From an uncultured Eubacteriales bacterium (GTDB lineage Bacteria; Bacillota; Clostridia; Oscillospirales; Oscillospiraceae): a stretch of 20,778 nucleotides of DNA. Position 1 is the stretch's first letter. Every line of letters starts with the position of its first letter. The DNA is taken from positions 1-20,778 of the forward strand of contig USAT01000028.1 of the NCBI GenBank assembly GCA_900552725.1. The letters are read 5' to 3'. The position numbers were made by a program, and so were the translations under genes. Of this stretch, positions 1 to 7,282 are shown piece after piece. The notes under the pieces are model-generated. The model did not search any database and was not told the origin of the DNA. It worked only from the letters and a program-made list of their open reading frames with translations.

Positions 1-1
1 G

Positions 2-457
2 GCCGCCGTGGCGGGTCTGGACGACTGGGTGGCCGTCTTCGCGGAAAACGACAGCTTTCCGGCGGAGAAGCGGCTGGAGACCCTCGTCCGCCCCAAGCAT
101 GTGGTGTGCGGCGAAGAGAACATCGCCGGCGTGGTGGTGCCTGTGTTCCAGGAGCTGAGCTTCGAGGATATCCAATACGACGTGGCGGACTATCCCCTGT
201 GGGTGGATACCGCGGCGGTGCGCCTGCGGGAGATCGCCCGGCTGGACGCGCTGGAAAAGACGCTGCGCCGTCAGGTGGAGCTGCTGGAGCAGGAGCTTCG
301 TGCCACGGCCCAGCGGGTGAACCTGTTTGAAAAGGTGAAGATCCCCGAGGCCAAGGAGAACATCCGGGTCATCGGCATCTATCTGGGCGACCAGCAGACC
401 TCCGCCGTGGTGCGGGGCAAGATCGCCAAGAAGAAGCTGCAGGAGGTGGGCCGATGA
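2..457 (+). CDS. atpD: V-type ATP synthase subunit D (5' end outside window)
   Basis: This is the C-terminal part of the central-stalk (rotor) subunit D of a V/A-type ATPase, which couples the catalytic A3B3 head to the membrane ring. The reading frame is open from the first bases of the window, so the N-terminus is missing; an internal ATG at position 8 is not the real start. The last residues carry the family signature KIPEAKENIR, then IYLGDQQTSAVVRGKIAKKK, preceded by a long helix rich in Leu, Glu and Arg as expected for the antiparallel coiled coil of this subunit. The stop codon overlaps the start of the next gene (ATGA at 454-457), which indicates translational coupling with subunit I. 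The partial length of about 151 residues fits the C-terminal two thirds of a roughly 210-residue protein. Identification is firm. Confidence 0.95.
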   Translation, partial: AAVAGLDDWVAVFAENDSFPAEKRLETLVRPKHVVCGEENIAGVVVPVFQELSFEDIQYDVADYPLWVDTAAVRLREIARLDALEKTLRRQVELLEQELRATAQRVNLFEKVKIPEAKENIRVIGIYLGDQQTSAVVRGKIAKKKLQEVGR

Positions 458-2280
458 TCGAAAAAATGAAGGTGGTCCACATCGTGGCGGCCGCCTCGGA
501 AAAGACCACCCTGCTGGATCGGCTCCGTGAGCTGGGGGTCGTCCACTTTGCCGAAAAGGCCGGCGCCGACCAGCGGTATACAGAGCGCTTCGCCCAGTTG
601 TCCCGTATGGCGCTGGCGCTGCAGGAGTATCCCAAGACCCCGCAGGAGACGACGGTGCTGTCCGACAGCGAATTTGAAGCCTTCTATCAGCAGCTGTCCG
701 ACTGCATGAGCCGCAGAAAGGCGCTGCTGGAGCAGCAGACCGCCGCCCATGCCGCTGCGGAAAAGCTGGCCGAATGGGGCCGCTTCGCTCCGACTGAGCT
801 GCGGGAATTGAAGGAACAGGGCTGGGATATCCACATCTACCGCACCGACAAAAAGACCATGGCCGCCCTGGAGGCCGACCCGGACGTCCGCTTCGTGCGG
901 CTGGCTCCGGTGGGCAAGATGCCCACGCTGGCGGCCTTCGCCCCCTTGCCTGCCGGATACGCCGCCACGGAGTTCCCCATCCCGGAAAAGGGACTGGACG
1001 AGCTGGAGCAGGAACAGCGTGATTGCGCACAGGGCCTTGCGGACTGCGAGACCTTCCTGACCCAGGCGGCGGCCCATCTGCCCAGCATCCATGACCAGAT
1101 GCTCAAGACCCAGAACGCCGCCGAATACTCCGCCGTCAGCAACACGTCCCAGAGCCAGGACGGCCTGGTGTGGCTCAGCGGCTATCTTCCGGTGGATGAC
1201 GCGGCGGGCTTCAAAAAGGCCGCCGCCGAGGCCCACTGGGCCTGGGCCATGGAGGATCCGGCGAACGACGACGACAAGGTGCCCACCAAGGTGCGGTACA
1301 ACAAGGTCACCCAGCTGATGATCCCGGTGTTCGACATTCTGGGCACCGTCCCCGGCTATCGGGAGTACGATATTTCTTTCTGGTTCCTGGGGTTCTTTAC
1401 CCTGTTCTTCGCCATGATCATCGGCGACGCCGGATACGGCTGCCTGTTCCTGCTGGCGGCGCTGGCGCTGACGGTAAAGAACAAAAAGGCTTCTACCGCC
1501 GTGCAGCTTCTGTGGGTGCTGTCCATCGCCACCATCATATGGGGTGCGCTGACCGGCACATGGTTTGGCCTGGAGCAGGCTATGCAGGTGCCCTTCCTGA
1601 AACGGCTGGTGATCCCCACCTTTGCCAACTACCCGGCGTACTTCAATGTCTCCACCACCACCCAGCAGAATACCATCATGAAGTTCTGCTTCATTCTGGG
1701 CACGGTGCAGCTGTCCCTTGCCTGCGTGATGAACATCCGCCGCAAGCTGAAGGAGCACGATCTCAGCTGGGTGGCCGATCTGGGCTGGCTGGCCGCCATC
1801 GACGCGCTGTATTTCGTGGTGCTGTATCTGGTCATCGGCCAGCAGGTGAACCTGATCCCCGTGGCCTGCGTGGTCATCGCGGGCTTCCTGCTGGTGGTGT
1901 GCTTCGGCGGCATGGCCCCGGACAAGACCTTTGCCCAGGGATTGAAGGCGGGCCTTGGCGACGCGTTTACGGTGTTCCTGAACACCATCAGCGCCTTCGG
2001 CAACATCATGAGCTATATCCGGCTGTTCGCCGTGGGCATGGCGTCTCTGGCCATCGCCCAGAGCTTCAACAACATGGCCTTCGGCTTCAAGGGTCCGCTG
2101 GTCATCGCCGCCATCCTGATCCTGCTGATCGGCCACGGGCTGAACATCGTCATGGGCCTGCTGTCCGTGGTGGTGCACGGCGTGCGGCTGAACCTGCTGG
2201 AGTTCTCCGGTCAGTTGGGTATGGAGTGGGCCGGTATTGCCTACGATCCCTTCAGAAAACGTGATAAAATCAAAAAATAA
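454..2280 (+). CDS. atpI: V-type ATP synthase subunit I
   Basis: This is the membrane stator subunit I (subunit a equivalent), which forms the ion half-channels against the K ring. The protein has 608 residues. The first 300 or so are soluble and rich in Glu, Ala and Leu, forming the peripheral stalk-binding arm. The C-terminal half is a run of about seven or eight hydrophobic helices starting near residue 309. Family motifs are visible: FFAMIIGDAGYG just after residue 315, and SYIRLFAVGMA near the C-terminus, whose arginine (about residue 523) is the conserved stator arginine that faces the rotor carboxylate. The start ATG overlaps the stop of subunit D. The length is slightly short compared with the usual 630-660, but no motif is missing. 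It is followed 18 bp later by subunit K, as expected for one operon. Confidence 0.95.
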   Translation: MIEKMKVVHIVAAASEKTTLLDRLRELGVVHFAEKAGADQRYTERFAQLSRMALALQEYPKTPQETTVLSDSEFEAFYQQLSDCMSRRKALLEQQTAAHAAAEKLAEWGRFAPTELRELKEQGWDIHIYRTDKKTMAALEADPDVRFVRLAPVGKMPTLAAFAPLPAGYAATEFPIPEKGLDELEQEQRDCAQGLADCETFLTQAAAHLPSIHDQMLKTQNAAEYSAVSNTSQSQDGLVWLSGYLPVDDAAGFKKAAAEAHWAWAMEDPANDDDKVPTKVRYNKVTQLMIPVFDILGTVPGYREYDISFWFLGFFTLFFAMIIGDAGYGCLFLLAALALTVKNKKASTAVQLLWVLSIATIIWGALTGTWFGLEQAMQVPFLKRLVIPTFANYPAYFNVSTTTQQNTIMKFCFILGTVQLSLACVMNIRRKLKEHDLSWVADLGWLAAIDALYFVVLYLVIGQQVNLIPVACVVIAGFLLVVCFGGMAPDKTFAQGLKAGLGDAFTVFLNTISAFGNIMSYIRLFAVGMASLAIAQSFNNMAFGFKGPLVIAAILILLIGHGLNIVMGLLSVVVHGVRLNLLEFSGQLGMEWAGIAYDPFRKRDKIKK

Positions 2281-2298
2281 ACGGATAGGAGATCAATT

Positions 2299-2733
2299 AT
2301 GAGTATCGAATTTATTGGTATGGCCTGCGCTCTGGGCCTGTCCGCCATGGGCTCCGCGTTCGGTTCCGGCTTTGCCGCTCAGGCTTCTGTGGGCGCGTGG
2401 AAAAAGTGCTACGCCAACGGTAAGCCCGCTCCCTTCATCATGGTGGCCTTCTCCGGCGCACCGCTGACCCAGACCATCTATGGCTTCTTGCTGATGAACT
2501 TCATCCGCAGCGCCGTGGAGGGCGGCTGTGACGCGGTGCTGGCCATGTTCACCGGCATCTTTGCGGGCCTGGCCATCGGTCTGTCCGCCTTCTTCCAGGG
2601 CAAGGTGGCCGCCGCCTCTGCCGACGCGCTGGGCGAGACCGGAAAGGGTACCGCCAACTACTTCATCGTCATCGGTATTATCGAAACGGTGGCCCTGTTC
2701 ACGCTGGTGTTCAGCCTTCTGCTGCTGCAATAA
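2299..2733 (+). CDS. atpK: V-type ATP synthase subunit K (rotor ring proteolipid)
   Basis: This is the proteolipid of the rotating membrane ring, 144 residues with four hydrophobic helices, so it is the double-hairpin form found in bacterial V-ATPases. The second hairpin carries the ion-binding glutamate E129 in the motif IIETVAL. Residues T57 and Q58 (PLTQT), Q100 (FFQGK) and E129 match in kind, and nearly in spacing, the sodium ligands T64, Q65, Q110 and E139 of Enterococcus hirae NtpK as I remember them. Sodium coupling is therefore likely, though inferred. A GGAGA ribosome binding site lies about 9 bases before the ATG. The gene is last in the operon and is followed by a strong terminator. 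The D-I-K order differs from the E. hirae ntp operon, where I and K are near the front. Confidence 0.95.
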   Translation: MSIEFIGMACALGLSAMGSAFGSGFAAQASVGAWKKCYANGKPAPFIMVAFSGAPLTQTIYGFLLMNFIRSAVEGGCDAVLAMFTGIFAGLAIGLSAFFQGKVAAASADALGETGKGTANYFIVIGIIETVALFTLVFSLLLLQ

Positions 2734-2765
2734 GCGCGTTTTGATACGCCGTATATACGGACGCA

Positions 2766-2806
2766 AAAGCCATCGGAAGCCGTAGGGCTTCCGATGGCTT
2801 TCGTTT
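2766..2806 (+). terminator. Rho-independent terminator of the V-ATPase operon
   Basis: A perfect 13-bp stem is formed by 2769-2781 (GCCATCGGAAGCC) and 2786-2798, with a GTAG loop and two further A-T pairs outside. It is followed by a T-rich stretch (TTTCGTTT). It lies 33 bases after the stop of subunit K. Confidence 0.92.
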
Positions 2807-2810
2807 GCGC

Positions 2811-2857
2811 AGAAAAGTTTTCGCTGCCTTTCGGCTGCGTGCTTGCTATACTTTTCT
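2811..2857. repeat. Inverted repeat AGAAAAGT / ACTTTTCT over the regulator promoter
   Basis: AGAAAAGT at 2811-2818 and its exact reverse complement at 2850-2857 flank about 31 bases. A second outer pair, GTTTGC at 2803-2808 and GCAAAC at 2872-2877, is roughly symmetric around it. The right arm overlaps the predicted -10 element, so it may be an operator for autoregulation or a leader hairpin. The function is inferred. Confidence 0.45.
2844..2852 (+). promoter_or_regulatory. Extended -10 promoter element upstream of the PrpR-like gene
   Basis: TGC-TATACT at 2844-2852 is an extended -10 box (TGn plus a TATAAT-like hexamer). No good -35 is visible 16-18 bases upstream, which is usual for extended -10 promoters. 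It would start transcription near 2859, about 45 bases before the ATG at 2904. Confidence 0.5.
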
Positions 2858-2944
2858 CAACAGCGCTTCGTGCAAACAACATGCTTTCCATGGGGGTAAC
2901 GGGATGGAAAAACACGGCTCTTATGTATATCGCCCTATGAGGGG

Positions 2945-4675
2945 ATGTACAACCTGCTGACCAATATTGCGGCCCAGCGCAGCAATGTGGAGCTGATGAT
3001 CCACATCGGCAATCTGGAGGAGGGCCTGCAGGCGATCCTGGACAACCGCGACAAGCGCATCAACGCCATCATCTCCCGCGGCGGCACCACAGAGGTGATC
3101 CGCCGCTCCTGCAGTATTCCGGTATGCGACATCACCCCGTCCGCCTACGACATCCTGCGCACCATCCGGCTGGCCCAGGGCATGAGCGAGCGGTTCGCCG
3201 TGATCGGCTTCCCCTCCATATCCGAACCGACCCGGATGCTCTGCGAGATCCTGCAGTACGACTGTCAGGTCATCACCATTCACAGCGAGGAGGAGTGCAA
3301 CCGGAGCCTTCAGCAGCTGAAGGACGACGGAATCCGGATCATCGTCGGGGACACCATTGCCGTGGATTGCTGCAAAAAATACGGAATGAGAGGGCTTTTG
3401 ATCGTCTCCGGCATCGAGAGCGTGGAGAGCGCCATCAACAGCGCCGTGGAGATGCATCGCTATTATGCCGGCATCTCCCGGCGGGCCATGCTGCTGTCGG
3501 ACGTGCTGCACAGCAGCGAGCTGCAGGTGATGATATACGATCCGGAAGGGCATCCGGTATATGACAGCGGGGAAAAGCTGCCCGCCTCTCTGCACAAGTA
3601 TCTGCGTGAGCAGGTGCCCCATGTGCTGACGCAGAAGGTCATCAAGGTCAGCCAGCGGTTCGGCGGCGAGTATTACACCATCCAGGGCCGCACGCTGCAC
3701 TCCGACGGCGACGAGTTCTGCGTCTACTTCGTGCAGCAGTCCACCAGCGCCGCGCCGGACAAGTACCGGATCCGCTATCTGGCGCCGGGGTCGGATATGC
3801 CCAACAGCTATCCCCTGGAGTATTATCTGGGCAACAGCCTCTATGCACAGGAGCTGCGGGGCATCTGCGAGCGCTATGCCGGAAGCGGGAAGCCGTTTCT
3901 GCTGGGCGGCCCGCCCGGCACCGGCAAGGATCGCTTCGCGCACTATATCTATACCCGCAGCAAGTGGAAGCACAGCTCCTTCGTCATCATCAACGCCGTA
4001 GAGTTGACAAAAAAGGGCTGGGATTTTCTGCTGAATAACGAGCACTCCCCTCTGACGGACGTGGGCGTGACCATCTATTTCAAGAATCTCCACCATCTGC
4101 AGCAGGAGCAGGCCCGGCAGCAGCTGCTGTATCTGCGCAACTCCCATGCGGCAAAGACCAGCCGCCTGTTGTTTTCCTATAACACCGGAAGCAGCGAGGT
4201 GCTGAACAACGAGCTGTACTACTTCCTTACGGAGGAAATGCATTGCATGCAGCTGCGCACGCTGCCGATCACCGCACGGCCGCAGGACATTCCGTTTCTG
4301 ACGGCGCTGTACATCAACGCCTTTAATGTGCAGTTCGGCACCCGGGTGATCGGCCTGACGAAGGACGCCATGCTGACACTGCAGAATCAGACCTGGCCCC
4401 GCAATGTGGATCAGCTGGTTCAATTCGTGCAGAATCTGGTCATCAGCTCGGAATCCTCTTATATTTCCAATGAGGCGGTGCATCGGCTGCTGAATATGGA
4501 GGAAACGGCACATCCGGCGCTGGAAACTTACAGCATCGACCTGAACCGTCCCCTTGACGAGATCATCCGCCAGGTGGTGCGCACCGTCTATCTCTCGGAA
4601 AATATGAACCAATCCCACACCGCCAGGCATCTGGGTATCAGCCGCAGCACTGTGTGGCGCCTTCTGAAGGACTGA
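2945..4675 (+). CDS. PrpR-like transcriptional regulator with degenerate AAA+ domain
   Basis: This is a likely cytoplasmic regulator of the downstream catabolic cluster. The 576 residues contain a PrpR-type N-terminal sensor domain (about 1-160), a PAS-like segment (about 185-270), an AAA+ domain with Walker A GGPPGTGKD (lysine at about 328), and a Fis-type helix-turn-helix at the very C-terminus (HTARHLGISRSTVWRLLKD). The AAA+ domain lacks the ELFGHE and GAFTGA segments that contact sigma-54, and the Walker B acidic pair is replaced (IYFKNLHHL), so it probably cannot act as a normal sigma-54 activator. The ATG at 2945 has GAGGGG directly against it and is a poor start. Upstream in the same frame lies TRLLCISPYEG, which looks like the true first beta-strand, and the ATG at 2904 would reach it if one more A were present in the A run at 2908-2912. 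The start is therefore probably frameshifted. A terminator follows. Confidence 0.85.
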   Translation: MYNLLTNIAAQRSNVELMIHIGNLEEGLQAILDNRDKRINAIISRGGTTEVIRRSCSIPVCDITPSAYDILRTIRLAQGMSERFAVIGFPSISEPTRMLCEILQYDCQVITIHSEEECNRSLQQLKDDGIRIIVGDTIAVDCCKKYGMRGLLIVSGIESVESAINSAVEMHRYYAGISRRAMLLSDVLHSSELQVMIYDPEGHPVYDSGEKLPASLHKYLREQVPHVLTQKVIKVSQRFGGEYYTIQGRTLHSDGDEFCVYFVQQSTSAAPDKYRIRYLAPGSDMPNSYPLEYYLGNSLYAQELRGICERYAGSGKPFLLGGPPGTGKDRFAHYIYTRSKWKHSSFVIINAVELTKKGWDFLLNNEHSPLTDVGVTIYFKNLHHLQQEQARQQLLYLRNSHAAKTSRLLFSYNTGSSEVLNNELYYFLTEEMHCMQLRTLPITARPQDIPFLTALYINAFNVQFGTRVIGLTKDAMLTLQNQTWPRNVDQLVQFVQNLVISSESSYISNEAVHRLLNMEETAHPALETYSIDLNRPLDEIIRQVVRTVYLSENMNQSHTARHLGISRSTVWRLLKD

Positions 4676-4689
4676 ATTATTGTTATAAG

Positions 4690-4731
4690 AAGCCGTATAG
4701 ACCATAAAAACATGGCCTATACGGCTTTTTA
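4690..4731 (+). terminator. Rho-independent terminator after the PrpR-like gene
   Basis: AGCCGTATAG at 4691-4700 pairs perfectly with CTATACGGCT at 4717-4726. The stem continues, after one mismatch, with four inner pairs around a short A-rich loop, and is followed by a run of five or six T. It lies 15 bases after the stop. Confidence 0.9.
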
Positions 4732-4753
4732 ACATCATTTTTTCACTTGTCTA

Positions 4754-4765
4754 TTTTGCACAAAA
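4754..4765. promoter_or_regulatory. Candidate operator palindrome TTTTGCACAAAA
   Basis: A 12-base dyad with arms TTTTG and CAAAA lies upstream of the cluster promoter. The core TTTGCAC recurs in inverse orientation (GTGCAAA, 2870-2876) upstream of the regulator gene, so both could be bound by the same protein. This is inference from pattern only. Confidence 0.25.
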
Positions 4766-4796
4766 ACAGACGGTCTCATTTCACAGCTGTATTAAA

Positions 4797-4850
4797 TTGA
4801 AACACATCGAATTGTAAAATGTTTTATTTTGAAACGCACTGTCGTGTTTC
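4797..4850. repeat. Repeated TTGAAACRCA motif upstream of the catabolic cluster (candidate operator)
   Basis: TTGAAACACA at 4797-4806 and TTGAAACGCA at 4829-4838 are direct repeats 32 bases apart, about three helical turns. GTGTTTC at 4844-4850 is the exact inverse of the first copy's GAAACAC. The three copies lie just upstream of the predicted -35 box at 4858, the usual place for activator sites, and the PrpR-like regulator is encoded next door. Binding is inferred. Confidence 0.45.
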
Positions 4851-4857
4851 GCATCTT

Positions 4858-4885
4858 TCGACAACCGGGGTAAAAATTGTACAAT
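4858..4885 (+). promoter_or_regulatory. Sigma-70-type promoter of the catabolic cluster
   Basis: TCGACA at 4858-4863 (five of six bases of the -35 consensus), a 16-base spacer and TACAAT at 4880-4885 (five of six of the -10 consensus). Transcription would begin near 4892, leaving a short leader before the ATG at 4907. This fits the view that the local regulator does not depend on sigma-54. Confidence 0.6.
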
Positions 4886-4906
4886 AAGGGCAAGCAAAAA
4901 GAGAAG

Positions 4907-5188
4907 ATGTTTGACAAAAAACACAGGCGGGCTGTGCAGCGGCTCGCCATTCGGCTGGGACAGCTGCTTCGGGCGCTGCTGGCGGAAAACAGGGACAAGC
5001 GCCTGATGATCATCGGCGGCGACACGCTGCTGGGCTTCATGACGGCCATCCACTGCACGGAGCTGATGCCGCAGCGGGAGCTGGCCGACGGCATGGTGCT
5101 CTCCGCCCTGGAGAAGGACGGCGGCACCTATCAGGTCATCACCAAATCCGGCGGCTTCGGCAGCGACAAGCTGCTGCTGACCCTGTAA
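4907..5188 (+). CDS. Stand-alone C-terminal nucleotide-binding domain of DUF1537 / four-carbon acid sugar kinase
   Basis: This is a 93-residue protein matching only the C-terminal nucleotide-binding part of DUF1537-family acid-sugar kinases. Visible features are an Arg/Leu-rich helix, then LMIIGGDTLLGFM (the GGDT nucleotide-binding turn), and near the end VITKSGGFGS, the conserved KsGGFG motif. The whole N-terminal acid-sugar-binding domain is absent. The ATG at 4907 follows AGAGAAG closely; a TTG at 4877 is in frame but lies across the -10 box and is rejected. A promoter sits directly upstream and the reading frame is clean, so the gene is probably expressed. It is either a remnant of a kinase truncated at its 5' end or a genuine separate half. 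The full-length kinase at 15654-17102 has a different C-terminal version (KGGITSSD), so this is not a copy of its tail. The alcohol dehydrogenase gene follows after 71 bases. Confidence 0.75.
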   Translation: MFDKKHRRAVQRLAIRLGQLLRALLAENRDKRLMIIGGDTLLGFMTAIHCTELMPQRELADGMVLSALEKDGGTYQVITKSGGFGSDKLLLTL

Positions 5189-5259
5189 AACGCTCTGTTG
5201 GCAAAAGCAGCCGGGCGCTGCTGGAACGATACAATTTATGCTTCGGGAGGTATTTTGAT

Positions 5260-6417
5260 ATGTCACTGGAAAAATACAGCATGACCGTGCCGCGCACCGT
5301 TTACAGCGGCAAGGACGCACTGGAAAATCTGAAAACCATCGTGAAGGACGCCAAGAAGGTGGCCATCTTCACGGACCGCGGGATCCTGAGCACCGGTCTG
5401 GTGGATCTGCCGCTGGCAAAGCTGCAGGAGGCCGGCAAGGAGACGATCGTTATCTCCGATCTGCCGCCGGAGCCCACCTATATGCAGGTGCAGAAGCTGG
5501 TGGATGAGTTCAAGGCGTCCGGCGCGGACTTCATCGTGGCGGTGGGCGGCGGCAGCGCTATGGATACCGCCAAGCTGGCGAGCCTGCTGGCTACGGAGCG
5601 CTATACGGTGAAGGATCTGCTGGACGATCCCACGCTGGCGGTCAAGACGGTGAAAACCTGCCTGATCCCCACCACCGCCGGGACCGGCTCCGAGGCGACC
5701 CCCAACGCCATCGTGGCCGTCCCTGAGCAGGAGCTGAAGATCGGCATCGTCAACAGCAGCATGGTGCCGGATTATGTGGTGCTGGACGCGGAGATGATCC
5801 GTAAGCTGCCCCGCAAGATCGCCGCGGCCACCGGCATTGACGCCATGGCCCACGCCATCGAGTGTTTCACCAGCAACAAAGCCAATCCCTTCAGCGACAT
5901 CTTCGCCCTGGAGGCGTTCGATCTGATCATGAACAACATCGAGACGGCCTGCGACGATCCGGACGCCATGGAGGCAAAGAACCGGATGCAGATCGCCGCG
6001 TTCTACGCCGGTGTCGCCATCACCTGCTCCGGCACCACCGCCGTACACGCCCTGAGCTATCCGCTGGGCGGCAAGTATCACATCGCCCACGGCGTTTCCA
6101 ACGCCATCTTGCTGGTGCCGGTCATGAAGTTCAACGAGCCGGTGATCCGCGGCAAGCTGGCCGCGGCCTATGACCGCATCGTGCACGGTGAAAAGACCTG
6201 CACGACCGAGGCGGAAAAGAGCGCCTGGGTGGTGGAGCGCATGGGACAGATCGTCCGGCACCTGGATATCCCCACCAGTCTTTCCGAGTTCAATGTTCCC
6301 CGGGAGGATCTGGAAGGGCTGGTAAAGGCCGGTATGCAGGTGCAGCGTCTGCTGGTGAACAACATGCGGACGGTAACGCCGGAGGACGCCAGAAATATCT
6401 ATTTGGAGATCATGTAA
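5260..6417 (+). CDS. Iron-containing alcohol dehydrogenase
   Basis: This is a cytoplasmic NAD(P)-dependent group III (iron-type) alcohol dehydrogenase of 385 residues, the usual length. The nucleotide-binding motif GGGSAMD is at 96-102 and PTTAGTGSE at 137-145. Metal ligands can be assigned to D194 and H198 (GIDAMAHAIE), H263 (TAVHALSYP) and H277 (HIAHGVSN), so the active site is complete. The ATG at 5260 follows GGGAGG at a spacing of 9. It probably oxidises or reduces a hydroxyl or semialdehyde intermediate of the substrate handled by the cluster; family members with such context act on 4-hydroxybutyrate-like or hydroxy-acid substrates, but the exact substrate cannot be read from the sequence. 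This gene shows no sign of damage, unlike the aldolase gene that follows. Confidence 0.9.
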   Translation: MSLEKYSMTVPRTVYSGKDALENLKTIVKDAKKVAIFTDRGILSTGLVDLPLAKLQEAGKETIVISDLPPEPTYMQVQKLVDEFKASGADFIVAVGGGSAMDTAKLASLLATERYTVKDLLDDPTLAVKTVKTCLIPTTAGTGSEATPNAIVAVPEQELKIGIVNSSMVPDYVVLDAEMIRKLPRKIAAATGIDAMAHAIECFTSNKANPFSDIFALEAFDLIMNNIETACDDPDAMEAKNRMQIAAFYAGVAITCSGTTAVHALSYPLGGKYHIAHGVSNAILLVPVMKFNEPVIRGKLAAAYDRIVHGEKTCTTEAEKSAWVVERMGQIVRHLDIPTSLSEFNVPREDLEGLVKAGMQVQRLLVNNMRTVTPEDARNIYLEIM

Positions 6418-6457
6418 ATCACTGAAACTGAATGATACTGCGATGGAGGATATGATT

Positions 6458-7269
6458 ATGAAATGTGTACCGATCAAGGGCATTATTACGCCGATCCTGA
6501 CCCCGATGAACGCCGATGAGAGCGTGAACCTGGACGAGCTGCGCCGCCAGATCGAGCGGCTCATCGCCGGGGGCGTGCACGGCATCTTCCCCTTTGGCAC
6601 CAACGGCGAGGGCTACATCCTCAGCATGGAGGAGAAGATCAGCGTGCTGGAGGCCACCATCGACCAGGTGAAGGGCCGGGTCCCCGTTTACGCCGGCACC
6701 GGCTGCGTCACACCATCACCCTCAGCCGTGAGGCGGAGCGCCTGGGCGCGGACATCCTGTCCATCATTACCCCCAGCTTTGCCGTGGCCTCCCAGCAGGA
6801 GCTGTATGACCACTACTGCGCGGTCGCCGCTCATGTGGACACCCCCATCGTGCTGTACAACATCCCGGCGCGTACCGGCAACAAGCTGCTGCCGGAGACC
6901 GTGTGCCGGCTGGCCAAGGATGTGGACTTCTCCGTGCTGTCCGGCAACGACTCGCTGATCCTGCCCGCCCTGAAGGAGGGCGGCGTGGGCGGCATCGCCG
7001 GATGCTCCAACGTGTATCCCATGGTCCTCTCCAGCATCTATGAGCTGTTCCAGGAGGGCAAGCTGGACGAGGCCCAGGCCGCGCAGGACTCCATCGCCAG
7101 CTTCCGCGCCGTATTCAAGTACGGCAACCCCAACACCGTGGTCAAGACGGCGGCCATGCTGGGCTACAACGTAGGCAAGTGCCGCGCCCCCTTCAACCAG
7201 CTGCCCCAGGAGGGTCTGGAGGCTCTGGAGAAGGTACTGCAGGAAAACAAGGACAAGGGCATGTGCTAA
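6458..7269 (+). pseudogene. DapA-family (dihydrodipicolinate synthase-like) lyase, broken by two deletions
   Basis: The original product was a Schiff-base aldolase of the DapA / N-acetylneuraminate lyase family, as in sugar-acid catabolism. The ATG at 6458 follows GGAGGA by 7 bases. Residues 1-84 read normally to YAGTGCV, then the frame shifts near 6710 and continues one base back as TITLSREAERLGADILSI. Family members have about four residues (often TTRE-like) where only two bases remain, so about 10 bp are missing. Further on, YNIPARTG with the conserved Tyr is intact, but RLAKD at about 6921 runs straight into VDFSVLSGNDSLILPAL. The usual stretch between these, about 27 residues with the GIKDSSGD motif and the catalytic lysine, is absent. 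The remaining 812 bp would give about 270 residues instead of about 300. Even if the frameshift were a sequencing fault, the product would lack its catalytic lysine. Confidence 0.88.
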
Positions 7270-7282
7270 GGAGGGTACGGCG

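Noticed and set aside
379..2178. Long open frame on the minus strand opposite subunit I
   Set aside because: It is a His/Gln/Gly-rich shadow of the GC-rich subunit I gene, with no ribosome binding site or family motif.
2921..4738. 605-codon minus-strand frame opposite the PrpR-like gene
   Set aside because: The plus strand has clear domain motifs and the antisense product is of low complexity; it runs through a terminator.
5206..5222. Small hairpin AGCAGC / GCTGCT after the kinase-domain gene
   Set aside because: Only six pairs and no T run, so it is not a terminator; it is probably chance.
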